NCBI GenBank assembly: GCA_009700405.1
Contig: WLMD01000029.1
Coordinates: forward strand, 1 to 14,188
Direction of reading: 5' to 3'
DNA length: 14,188 bases
Origin: Actinomycetota bacterium
Lineage (GTDB): Bacteria > Actinomycetota > Actinomycetes > Nanopelagicales > Nanopelagicaceae
In this document: piece by piece, positions 7,232 to 14,188 of the stretch
How positions within the stretch are numbered: position 1 is the stretch's first letter
How the letters are laid out: every line of letters starts with the position of its first letter
Notes under the pieces: generated by a model
Seen by the model: the letters and a program-made list of their open reading frames with translations, nothing else
What the model was told of the DNA's origin: nothing
The model's database searches: none
Translations under genes and position numbers: made by a program

Positions 7232-8053
7232 ATGTCAGAAGCTCAACTGCCAATTATTCAAGCAATCGGCGTATCTCAAGAATATAAGTTACCGAGAACT
7301 TCGCTCTTTGGTAAACACCCTGTCCTTGATGCGTTGAAAGAGGTTGATTTCTATGCGATGGAAGGCGAATCGGTTGGAATCGTGGGCGAGTCAGGCGCAG
7401 GAAAATCAACTCTGACGAGAATTTTAGTGGGAATGGAAAAACCTACATCGGGAATCTTTAAGTTTAAGAATCAAGATGTATGGAGTTCTGACGATGAATT
7501 CCAGCATGAATTTCGCCGATCAGTGCAGATGGTTTTGCAGAATCCTCGGAGTTCTTTTGATCCACGCATGACTATTGCGCAATCGTTATTACAACCTCTC
7601 AAAGGATTGAAAATTGGGGGCAATCACCAGGCACGTATTAACCAGGTGCTTGAGCAAGTAGGTTTGGGACAAGACGCACTCAAAAAGTATCCCTATGAGT
7701 TCTCTGGTGGGCAGTTGCAACGAGTCGCGATTGCTCGAGCATTGATTCCCAACCCTAAAGTTCTGATCGCAGATGAGCCTGTATCGGCTTTGGATGTCTC
7801 CATTCAAGCCCAGGTTCTTAATCTACTTAATGATTTAGTTAAAGATCTCAATCTAACCTTGATTCTTATAACGCATGATCTATCCGTGGTTTCTTACGTC
7901 ACCTCTCGTGTGGCCATTATGGGTCACGGAAAGATTGTAGAAACGGGAACGCCTAAATTCCTATTCCAGAATCCTCAGTCAGAAATCACTCGAAGTTTGG
8001 TTGACTCTGTACTCACTGTAGGCAAAGGGATTGAAGGCGAATCACTTTTCTAG
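7232..8053 (+). CDS. dppF: ABC transporter ATP-binding protein, DppF/OppF type, lacking the usual C-terminal extension
   Basis: This is the second ATPase of the importer, 273 residues. Walker A GESGAGKST is at 52-60, the Q-loop Gln at 103, signature FSGGQ at 157-161 (Phe for the usual Leu), Walker B VLIADE at 177-182, and switch His at 215. Family members are often 310-330 residues; this one ends about 40 residues after the ATPase core and has no cysteine-rich tail, unlike its partner. ATG at 7232 follows AAGGGGG (7216-7222). It starts 5 bp after the partner ATPase stop, so all five genes read as one operon. Its last 12 bp overlap the end of the convergent RidA-family gene. Confidence 0.93.
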   Translation: MSEAQLPIIQAIGVSQEYKLPRTSLFGKHPVLDALKEVDFYAMEGESVGIVGESGAGKSTLTRILVGMEKPTSGIFKFKNQDVWSSDDEFQHEFRRSVQMVLQNPRSSFDPRMTIAQSLLQPLKGLKIGGNHQARINQVLEQVGLGQDALKKYPYEFSGGQLQRVAIARALIPNPKVLIADEPVSALDVSIQAQVLNLLNDLVKDLNLTLILITHDLSVVSYVTSRVAIMGHGKIVETGTPKFLFQNPQSEITRSLVDSVLTVGKGIEGESLF

Positions 8054-8503
8054 AAGTGCGAAAATTGCATCAACTTCGACAGGACTATTAAGAGGTAATG
8101 ACTTAACACCAATTGCTGTTCGGGTGTGTAATCCAGCCTCTGGACCAAAAACATCCAAGATAACTTGGCTTGCACCGTGAGCTACTAGGTGTTGATCAGA
8201 AAAATTATCTGCACTTGCAACATAAATTCCGAGCCGGGCAACGTATGCAATTTTATCTAAAGAGCCCAGCGCCTTTTGCATTGATGTTAGGACATTGACC
8301 GCGCATTGCCATGCACATACTTGGGCTAGTTCAAGATCCACTTCTTGCCCAACTAATCCTGTGGCTAACAAACCATTAGGTCCCATAGCTACTTGGCCCG
8401 ATGCGTAGACGCATCCATCCAAATTTCTGATTGGGGCTAAGGTGATGTTAAATGATGAAGGTGGAGTACTACTTAGTGCAAGAAATTTTTCATCGAAACT
8501 CAT
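8042..8503 (-). CDS. RidA/YjgF/YER057c/UK114 family protein
   Basis: RidA proteins hydrolyse reactive enamine/imine intermediates (such as 2-aminoacrylate) to 2-oxoacids, protecting PLP enzymes. This 153-residue protein has the fold landmarks YASGQVA at 33-39, ARLGIYVAS at 89-97, and the C-terminal block with Arg128 in HTRTAIGV and the VEVDAIF stretch at 142-148. Arg128 is in the place of the carboxylate-binding arginine of active RidA. It is longer than canonical RidA (about 128) and resembles the longer YjgF-like subgroup, so the exact substrate is open. ATG at 8503 has AGGGA at 8513-8509 (minus), 5 nt upstream. The stop lies inside the convergent ATPase gene. Between an importer and a D-amino-acid operon it fits amino-acid catabolism. 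Confidence 0.9.
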   Translation of the reverse strand: MSFDEKFLALSSTPPSSFNITLAPIRNLDGCVYASGQVAMGPNGLLATGLVGQEVDLELAQVCAWQCAVNVLTSMQKALGSLDKIAYVARLGIYVASADNFSDQHLVAHGASQVILDVFGPEAGLHTRTAIGVKSLPLNSPVEVDAIFALLEK

Positions 8504-8689
8504 TTGTATCCCTCAATCTTTGGATTCGGACGGTCTTTCCTATCCTGATTCTAGTTAAGCACAGGCTCTTTGTTCTAGAAATCTATTGAATCCTCTCGTT
8601 TCTTCTCATGATACGAAACTTCATAGGTTCACGCCTATAAAGACCCGTATAATTCAAGGTCAATGAGTGGCGCAGGAGAGGTAGGAGCT
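8504..8689. promoter_or_regulatory. divergent promoter region between the RidA gene and the D-aminoacylase operon
   Basis: Plus direction: a perfect TATAAT at 8648-8653 predicts a transcript start near 8660. No -35 box is visible at 16-18 nt; that place is taken by the dyad at 8619-8642. Minus direction: TAGAAT (8553-8548) is a 5-of-6 match to a -10 box and would give a leader of about 37 nt for the RidA gene. TTCTAGAA at 8573-8580 is an 8-bp palindrome between the two promoters. AGGAG occurs twice before the plus gene (8674-8678 and 8683-8687). Confidence 0.55.
8619..8642. promoter_or_regulatory. near-perfect inverted repeat, candidate operator
   Basis: CTTCATAGG (8619-8627) and CCTATAAAG (8634-8642) are inverted repeats with 9-bp arms, one mismatch and a 6-nt spacer. 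The right arm ends 5 nt before the TATAAT box, so a bound protein would cover the -35 region. This is what a regulator site would look like; the IclR protein at the right edge is one candidate, but the match to any known site is not shown. Confidence 0.5.
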
Positions 8690-10297
8690 ATGAGCAATGT
8701 ATTTGACATAGCGATTACTGGGAGCCTTTACGATGGAACAGGTTCGCTACCTCAGGTGTGCACCATTGCAATCAAAGACGGGTTGATCGCATATGTCGGA
8801 AACGATCAGGTTCAGGCCACGCTCGTCATAGATGCCACGGATTTAGCAGTTGCTCCTGGGTTTATCGATGTGCATACGCATTCAGATGTGAGTTTACTTC
8901 TTGATGGACGTGGACAGAGCAAAGTATTTCAGGGAGTAACAACTGAAGTAACAGGAAACTGCTCTTTTTCCGCCTTTCCCATAAACGTAAAATACAAGAA
9001 AGAACATGCAGATTTCTTAGAGGGCATCGGCGATGATCGAATCGATTTCTCTTGGACAGACTTAGATGGATATCGAAAGGCGCTGGAGGATTCGGGAATT
9101 GCCATCAACATAGCGCCCCTTGTAGGTCACGGAACATTACGTATTGCCGCCATGGGATTACACGATTCACAAGCAAATGACGAAGAAGTAATGTTAATGA
9201 AGAATTTATTGGATAGTTGCCTGGAACAAGGTGCTTTTGGAATGTCTACGGGGCTCACTTACATACCTTCAGGCTATAGCTCTTTCGAGGAACTTACCTC
9301 CCTATGTGAAGTACTAAAAATTCATGACAAGATATATGCGACTCATGCACGCGATTCTGATATTTTAGGAAACGATCCTTTCCTTGGACCTCTCAATGAA
9401 GCGCTTGCGCTTTCGAGGCGCACTAAAGTACGAATTCAATTCTCCCACGCCGCGATAAATGATCCATCGCTCTGGGGTTCAGCGAAGAAATGGACTGATC
9501 ACTTTGAGGTTGCTGTAAATGAAGGATTAGATGCTGCTTTTGATGTGTATCCCTATGACGCTTCAAGTTCTGCTCTTACGCAATACCTTCCTTCTTGGGT
9601 ACAAGAAGGGGGAGTGGATCAGATGAAGATGCGCCTCTCTGACAAAATGGTTTTCGAGAAAGCCGCCGTCGAACTCTCCCGCGGGTGGTCAGCAAATGTG
9701 ATCCCGTGGGATTGGAATCGTGTGGTGTTGGCTCGCACAGACGATTTAATGCAGACAACTCCTGGCGACTCCATTTTGATTGCTGCGCAGAAATTGAATT
9801 TGTCACCGGAGCATTTGGTACTTGAATTGTGCAAAGCTGGCGGAAACCAAGTGATGGTTGTACTTTTCTATCGCATGGAAGAGGATATGCGCACATTTGC
9901 CCGGTCTGCTTATTCCATGATTTGCTCTGACGGATCGGCGATACCTTTCGACCAAGGTGAACGTATTCCTCATCCTCGATCTTTTGGAGCAAGCACACGT
10001 GCTCTTCGTTTACTTTCCAGAGAACGCAATGACCTTACTTTGGAGTCAGCCATTCATAAGATGACTGGGAAAGTTGCACAGCATCTGAAGATTCTTGATC
10101 GCGGAACAATTGCAATTGGCAAAGCTGCTGACATTGTCATATTTGACCCACTAACTGTTGGCGACTGTGCAACATTTTTAGAACCAGCGCAGCCTCCAGT
10201 TGGAATTCACTATGTAATAGTTAATGGAGAAGTGGTCATCGAAAATGGGGTGCAAAGTGATGCACGTCCGGGGAGGGTATTACATGCAAGCCAATAA
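8690..10297 (+). CDS. N-acyl-D-amino-acid deacylase (D-aminoacylase), amidohydrolase superfamily
   Basis: This enzyme hydrolyses N-acyl-D-amino acids to a D-amino acid and a carboxylate. The 535-residue protein has the family's metal ligands in order: His62 and His64 in VHTHSD, Cys91 in TGNC, His219 in THARD, His253 in FSH, and Asp414 in SDG. Spacings agree with the Alcaligenes D-aminoacylase set, except for a longer gap before the Asp. The C-terminal stretch (LDRGTIAIGKAADIVIFDP, ARPGRVL) is typical, closing the small beta domain. ATG at 8690 is preferred: AGGAG at 8674-8678 precedes it, and the promoter places the transcript start near 8660, leaving a short leader. An in-frame ATG at 8663 adds nine residues unlike the family and would be almost leaderless. 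It is the first gene of the operon and its end overlaps the next start by 14 bp. Related D-glutamate or D-aspartate deacylases cannot be excluded. Confidence 0.92.
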   Translation: MSNVFDIAITGSLYDGTGSLPQVCTIAIKDGLIAYVGNDQVQATLVIDATDLAVAPGFIDVHTHSDVSLLLDGRGQSKVFQGVTTEVTGNCSFSAFPINVKYKKEHADFLEGIGDDRIDFSWTDLDGYRKALEDSGIAINIAPLVGHGTLRIAAMGLHDSQANDEEVMLMKNLLDSCLEQGAFGMSTGLTYIPSGYSSFEELTSLCEVLKIHDKIYATHARDSDILGNDPFLGPLNEALALSRRTKVRIQFSHAAINDPSLWGSAKKWTDHFEVAVNEGLDAAFDVYPYDASSSALTQYLPSWVQEGGVDQMKMRLSDKMVFEKAAVELSRGWSANVIPWDWNRVVLARTDDLMQTTPGDSILIAAQKLNLSPEHLVLELCKAGGNQVMVVLFYRMEEDMRTFARSAYSMICSDGSAIPFDQGERIPHPRSFGASTRALRLLSRERNDLTLESAIHKMTGKVAQHLKILDRGTIAIGKAADIVIFDPLTVGDCATFLEPAQPPVGIHYVIVNGEVVIENGVQSDARPGRVLHASQ

Positions 10298-11510
10298 ACG
10301 ACAACTACCGCGATGGAAGAGCATCAAACCCCTACTTGGTTGGACCTTTCCGAGATTTACAAATGAAGACAAAGCGCTGAATCGTTGTGTAACGATAGGC
10401 GACATCCGCCACCTTTCACGCAAACGAGTACCCAAAGCTGTTTTTGATTATGTAGATGGTGGCGCAAATGAAGAAGTAAGCATGAGGCGTACTAGAAGTG
10501 CCTACTCAAGAGTTGAATTTCGCCCACTAGTACTGCGAGATGTGAACACGGTTGACCTTACGACAACAATTCTTGGGGAAAAATCCTCGTTGCCGATTAT
10601 TTTTGCGCCTACTGGATATACGCGGATGATGCACTACACGGGTGAAGTAGCCGTCGCTACTGTTGCAGCGAAGCACAATATGGTTTATTCATTATCGACA
10701 ATGGGCACATTCTCCCCTGAAGAACTTGCCGATTTCGTCCCAGATGTCCGCCGGTGGTTTCAGCTATATATGTGGAGTGATAGGGCCCGAAGTCTTGAAA
10801 TGATTCAGAGAGCAGATAGCGCTGGCTTTTCTGCGCTGATACTCACCGTCGATACCGCAGTACCAGGACAACATAATCGTGATGTGAGAAATGGGCTGAC
10901 AATTCCGCCAAAAATCGGATTTCGTACATTCCTAAATATGTCAACCAAAGTTAAGTGGTGGTTCAACATATTGACGACTCCACCATTGGAATTTGCCACA
11001 TTACGTCGAGATGGTCTTTCACCTTCGGAGGCTGCGGCTCGAGTCTTTGATGCGAGCGTCACATTTGAAGACATTGCGTGGTTGAAATCGATTTGGAAGA
11101 AACCGATCATTGTTAAAGGTGTTCAATCAGTTGAAGATGCTGTGAAATTAGCAAAACTCGGAGTTGATGCGATAGTAATTTCCAACCATGGTGGCCGCCA
11201 ATTAGATGCCGGTACTGTCCCGCTTGAGATACTCCCGGAAATAGTAAAAGCGGTCAAAGGACGGATGCAAATCTATATTGACGGTGGAATTATGAGTGGC
11301 GCCGATGTTCTTGCCGCTATTGGTTTTGGTGCTGATGCGGTTCTTATTGGACGGGCATATTTGTATGGGGCGATGGCTGCTGGTGCCGCAGGAGTAGAGA
11401 AAGTGCTTTCGATACTTACCAAGGAGATTGAGTCTACGTTGCAATTAAATGGCGTCACATCTATAGAGGGATTCGATTCTAACTTCGTGCGACTTCGCGA
11501 GCATGGGTAA
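10284..11510 (+). CDS. lldD: FMN-dependent alpha-hydroxyacid oxidase/dehydrogenase, LldD-like
   Basis: This flavoenzyme oxidises an L-2-hydroxyacid, such as lactate, to the 2-oxoacid. The 408 residues show the whole family pattern: FDYVDGGANEE at 54-64 with substrate Tyr56, PTG at 109-111, QLYMW at 160-164, VDT at 189-191, RDVRNG at 199-204 with the substrate arginine, Lys278 in VKG, catalytic His302 in SNHGGRQLD with Arg305, and the FMN phosphate segment DGG (333-335) to GR (356-357). The N-terminal 40 residues and several blocks resemble mycobacterial LldD2 as I recall it. ATG at 10284 has GGGAGGG at 10271-10277, 6 nt upstream, and overlaps the deacylase stop; the open frame extends to 10224 but without need. 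In this setting the substrate may be a hydroxyacid freed from the imported compound and not lactate itself. Confidence 0.93.
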   Translation: MQANKRQLPRWKSIKPLLGWTFPRFTNEDKALNRCVTIGDIRHLSRKRVPKAVFDYVDGGANEEVSMRRTRSAYSRVEFRPLVLRDVNTVDLTTTILGEKSSLPIIFAPTGYTRMMHYTGEVAVATVAAKHNMVYSLSTMGTFSPEELADFVPDVRRWFQLYMWSDRARSLEMIQRADSAGFSALILTVDTAVPGQHNRDVRNGLTIPPKIGFRTFLNMSTKVKWWFNILTTPPLEFATLRRDGLSPSEAAARVFDASVTFEDIAWLKSIWKKPIIVKGVQSVEDAVKLAKLGVDAIVISNHGGRQLDAGTVPLEILPEIVKAVKGRMQIYIDGGIMSGADVLAAIGFGADAVLIGRAYLYGAMAAGAAGVEKVLSILTKEIESTLQLNGVTSIEGFDSNFVRLREHG

Positions 11511-11520
11511 GGAAAAGAGA

Positions 11521-13035
11521 ATGCGCATCGGATATGCCGGCTTTCAACATGAATCCAACTCATTTGCTCATGTACCTGCCTCTTTGGACAAGTGGAAAGA
11601 AGCGGGAATTCTTTATGGAGATGCCATTCGAGCGGAGTACGAAACATCTCAAGCCACTATTGCGGGCTATTACCAACGTTTGCGAGATGAACCGGAGGTA
11701 GAACTGGTTCCATTAGTCTTCGCTCGATTAACTCCGAGTGGTCAAATGACTCATGAGGCAACTGAGTTCCTTTTCCGTGAAATTCTAGAATCCATTTCTA
11801 CCAACGGTCCTTGGGATGCAATTTTCCTTCCCCTTCATGGCGCTGCAGTGTCGGATCTTTACCGTGATGCAGATGGAGAGCTAGTTCGACAGGTTCGAAA
11901 TTTGGTCGGCCCCGATGTAATTATCGCCACGTCTTTGGATATGCATGCCAATGTTTCCGAAAAAATTGTGAAGTATTCCGATGTTGTAACGGCTTATCAA
12001 ACCAATCCACATATTGATCCCGATAAACAAGCATTCATGGCCGCCGATATGGTGCTTCGTACTTATCGAGGCGAGATTAGACCTTCGATGTTTATGGCCG
12101 CGCCACCATTATCAGTAAATATTCTTAGCCAAGGTACTAGCGATGAGCCTATGGCTTCCATACTTCGCCTTGCCGAGACTGCGCGCGCAATACCTGGAAT
12201 CCTCTATGTTGGCGTTGTAGAAGGCTATCCATACTCTGATGTTGAAGAGATGGGTATGACTTTCATTGCGATAACCGATGACAACCCGGATTTGGCGAAA
12301 GCAGTTGCCAATGAGGTTGCATCCCTTTCGTGGCAATTGCGTGAGGAGCTCCAAGGGGGAGCGGTGGCTATAGATGTAGCGCTGAAAGAAGCTTCAGAGG
12401 CAACTGCCTTCCCCATTGTTTTGTTCGATGTGGGAGACAATATCGGCGCCGGTACCCCAGGTGATTCCACTTTTATTCTTCATGCGGCAAGAAAGCTTGG
12501 GATTAGTGAAATAACGCAAGCTTTATGTGATCCAGAAATTGTCGTCTTATGCCAAGAACTTGGAGTGGGTTCCCACATATCCGCGAGTGTTGGCGGGAAA
12601 GCGGATTCAATGCATGGTGAACCTTTTGATATTGAAGGAAAAGTCATTGCACTTGTAGACGGCCGCTATGAGGAACCTAAGGCATCTCATGGTGGATTCC
12701 GTTTTTATGACGACGGAAAAAGTGCTTTGGTAAAAACAGAGGATGGCTTCACCTTGTTATTAACGACTCTTCCTGCAATGTCATCAAGTTTGGAACAATT
12801 TCGTTCAGTCGGAATTGATCCAGTCCTTCAGAAGATAATGGTTGTGAAAGGAGTTCATTCACCTCGACCAGCATATGAACCTATCGCGGCAAAAATGATC
12901 TGGTTAGCAACCCCAGGTGCGTCCTCGGCTGACCTCTCAACTTTCGTTTACAAACATCGTCGAATTCCTATGTACCCTTTTGAAGAAGAGACTGTTTGGG
13001 CGCCAAGTGAGACAAATGAAGAGAGACTTACTTAA
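11521..13035 (+). CDS. M81 family metallopeptidase (MlrC-like)
   Basis: M81 proteins are zinc enzymes named after MlrC, which cuts linear microcystin fragments next to a D-linked glutamate; most members have unknown substrates. This 504-residue protein has both domains. The N-terminal DUF1485 part shows AGFQHESNSF at 6-15, LPLHGA at 103-108, SLDMHANVS at 138-146 and NPHIDP at 162-167, supplying likely zinc ligands Asp140, His142 and His164. The MlrC_C part shows DNIGAGTPGDST at 306-317 and RPAYEP near the C-terminus. ATG at 11521 is chosen because AAGGA (11509-11513) lies 7 nt before it; an in-frame ATG at 11503 overlaps the upstream stop. It begins 10 bp after the oxidase. No other mlr genes are present, so microcystin degradation is not implied. 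Confidence 0.93.
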   Translation: MRIGYAGFQHESNSFAHVPASLDKWKEAGILYGDAIRAEYETSQATIAGYYQRLRDEPEVELVPLVFARLTPSGQMTHEATEFLFREILESISTNGPWDAIFLPLHGAAVSDLYRDADGELVRQVRNLVGPDVIIATSLDMHANVSEKIVKYSDVVTAYQTNPHIDPDKQAFMAADMVLRTYRGEIRPSMFMAAPPLSVNILSQGTSDEPMASILRLAETARAIPGILYVGVVEGYPYSDVEEMGMTFIAITDDNPDLAKAVANEVASLSWQLREELQGGAVAIDVALKEASEATAFPIVLFDVGDNIGAGTPGDSTFILHAARKLGISEITQALCDPEIVVLCQELGVGSHISASVGGKADSMHGEPFDIEGKVIALVDGRYEEPKASHGGFRFYDDGKSALVKTEDGFTLLLTTLPAMSSSLEQFRSVGIDPVLQKIMVVKGVHSPRPAYEPIAAKMIWLATPGASSADLSTFVYKHRRIPMYPFEEETVWAPSETNEERLT

Positions 13036-13952
13036 TGGCGACTGCGGAAGTAATTGCAAATAAATTCATTAGCATCGTCGTTAATCCACAGAACGGTGGA
13101 ACTATCGAACATATCGGAAAGAGCTTGGACCCGGAAACTAATGTTTTAGCGTGGTATGAATGGGATGAACCCGCGGCACTCCCTCTAGAATTTAGTGAGA
13201 ATGAGAGTGCAAAGCATTGGCTTTCAAGGTATCGCGGCGGCTGGCAATTTCTGACCCCAAATGCAGGAAGAGAATGTGTTTTCAACGGAGTCCGACATTC
13301 TTTCCACGGGGAAAGCTCTTATATGCCATGGACTGTTGCCGCAAAGACAAGTGAAAGCATTACCCTTGAAATCAGATTGCTTTCGGGATTAAAGGTGACA
13401 AGAGTTCTAACAGTTGATTCCTCCAAGGCCGCTTTTACATGCCACACAACACTTTCCAATTTCACGAACGCTCCTGAAGAAGTTGTCATTGTTGAGCATG
13501 CCGCATTTCAAGGCTCTCCGAACGTTGTCGTCTCGGCACCTGATCTCAGTCAATGGAAATTCGATGGCGACTATAAAGAAGATGGTCGAGATTCGAGGGT
13601 GTGGAGCGAACCGGGTGTGATTGTCAATGATTTAGCCCATCCCATTAAAGGCAGAACTGAGCGGATGACATATCTAGCATCAGGTAGCGAAGGATGGGTT
13701 TCGATAATTGATACCAACAAAGGGTTCGGTGCAAAGTTGCTCTGGGACCCAATCAAACTTCCTTACCTTTGGTATTGGCAAGAACAAGGTTCGTCAGGTT
13801 TTCCATTTTATGGTCGGGCGCAAATGACCGCTCTCGAGCCTGCTTCATGCTTGCCTGGGGATGGTTTAGCTGGAGCATCCGAAGCTGGGAGATCTACAGT
13901 CATAGCCGCAGGGGAGGAATATTCTTTTTCTGTTTCTCTCGAACTTATATAG
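13035..13952 (+). CDS. aldose 1-epimerase (galactose mutarotase)-like protein
   Basis: The 305-residue protein has the mutarotase beta-sandwich pattern: GGTIEHIG at 21-28, RGGWQFLTPNAG at 67-78, the HGES and PW pair at 91-99, His155 in VEHAAF at the place of the catalytic histidine, and Glu268 in ALEPAS at the place of the catalytic glutamate. Mutarotases interconvert sugar anomers, but several relatives act on phosphosugars or only bind carbohydrates, so the role is uncertain. The ATG at 13035 shares one base with the upstream TAA (TAATG), with GAAGAGAG shortly before it, so translation is coupled to the peptidase gene. A mutarotase fold in a D-amino-acid operon is unexpected and hints at a sugar-containing substrate. 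Confidence 0.82.
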   Translation: MATAEVIANKFISIVVNPQNGGTIEHIGKSLDPETNVLAWYEWDEPAALPLEFSENESAKHWLSRYRGGWQFLTPNAGRECVFNGVRHSFHGESSYMPWTVAAKTSESITLEIRLLSGLKVTRVLTVDSSKAAFTCHTTLSNFTNAPEEVVIVEHAAFQGSPNVVVSAPDLSQWKFDGDYKEDGRDSRVWSEPGVIVNDLAHPIKGRTERMTYLASGSEGWVSIIDTNKGFGAKLLWDPIKLPYLWYWQEQGSSGFPFYGRAQMTALEPASCLPGDGLAGASEAGRSTVIAAGEEYSFSVSLELI

Positions 13953-13957
13953 CGACT

Positions 13958-14188
13958 TCAGAATCTTGGCGGATTGGCTCGCTTTAGATTATTACAAATC
14001 ACCGTTAACTCATTTCCAATCTTGACCAGCTCCTCAAGAGAGACTCGTGTAGTTGGCGCAGAAATACTTATTGCCGCTATTGGGTCACCGCTGGAATTGA
14101 ATATTGGCGCAGCTACACATCTAAAACCCACTGCATCATCCTCATTGTCAATGGCAAAACCCTTCATTCGACTCGATCGAATGATTTC
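13958..14188 (-). CDS. IclR family transcriptional regulator, C-terminal end (partial, N-terminus beyond the right edge)
   Basis: The 76 visible residues match the end of the IclR effector-binding domain: RMKGFAIDNED, then GFRCVAAPIFNSSGDPIAAISISAP, then a final helix of about 25 residues. IclR proteins bind small carboxylates or aromatic compounds and repress or activate nearby catabolic genes. The start codon and the helix-turn-helix are outside the window, so a frame without start is expected. The stop is 5 bp from the end of the convergent mutarotase-like gene. Its neighbours make it a likely regulator of the operon and perhaps of the importer, but no site has been matched to it. Confidence 0.87.
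   Translation of the reverse strand, partial: EIIRSSRMKGFAIDNEDDAVGFRCVAAPIFNSSGDPIAAISISAPTTRVSLEELVKIGNELTVICNNLKRANPPRF

Noticed and set aside
10284..11510. Mycofactocin-associated MftD
   Set aside because: The N-terminal pattern follows LldD2-type proteins, and no mycofactocin genes are nearby.
11521..13035. Microcystin degradation (mlr) cluster
   Set aside because: Only the MlrC-like M81 protein is present; there is no mlrA, mlrB or mlrD. M81 proteins are widespread outside that pathway.
13951..13983. AGCGA/TCGCT repeat as a shared terminator after the mutarotase and IclR genes
   Set aside because: Five-bp arms with a 23-nt spacer and no T-tract are too weak to call.
1..14188. Mobile element, prophage, tRNA or CRISPR content
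   Set aside because: No transposase, integrase, terminal repeats, tRNA-like folds or regularly spaced repeats were seen.

Overview
The window looks like a catabolic island from a small-genome, moderate-GC actinobacterium, possibly a planktonic freshwater lineage of the Nanopelagicales/acI type. Three things point there: the tight gene packing, the TTG-started binding-protein gene, and the close resemblance of the FMN oxidase to mycobacterial LldD2 as I remember it. The assignment to a lineage is inference. I see no tRNA, rRNA, CRISPR array, transposase or integrase.

Layout. Bases 1-668 (minus) hold the N-terminal part of a 2-oxoacid dehydrogenase E1 beta subunit that runs off the left edge. 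Divergent from it, 831-1958 (plus) is a mandelate racemase/enolase-superfamily gene cut by one in-frame TGA at codon 215; the rest of the frame is intact. A small cupin gene (minus) converges on it. From 2757 to 8053 (plus) lies a complete oligopeptide/dipeptide-type ABC importer: binding protein, two permeases and two ATPases. The permease-ATPase part is translationally coupled, and a perfect 17-bp stem-loop separates the binding-protein gene from the rest. A RidA-family gene (minus) overlaps the end of the importer tail to tail. From 8690 to 13952 (plus) is a tightly coupled four-gene operon: N-acyl-D-amino-acid deacylase, FMN-dependent 2-hydroxyacid oxidase/dehydrogenase (LldD-like), M81 (MlrC-like) metallopeptidase and an aldose-1-epimerase-like protein. 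At the right edge is the C-terminal end of an IclR-family regulator (minus).

How it may work together (inference). The importer would bring in peptides or N-acylated compounds. The D-aminoacylase and the M81 enzyme would cut amide bonds, probably next to D-residues. The FMN enzyme would oxidise a released 2-hydroxyacid to a 2-oxoacid, which an E1-type dehydrogenase could carry on to acyl-CoA. RidA would clear reactive enamine/imine intermediates, and the IclR protein is a plausible local regulator. The mutarotase-like and racemase/dehydratase-like proteins suggest that the substrate also has a sugar or sugar-acid part. The true substrate cannot be read from the sequence.

The most useful leads are the D-aminoacylase/LldD/M81/mutarotase operon as an undescribed degradation pathway, the single nonsense codon in the enolase-superfamily gene, the intercistronic stem-loop in the importer operon, and a near-palindrome placed where the -35 box of the D-aminoacylase operon should be.
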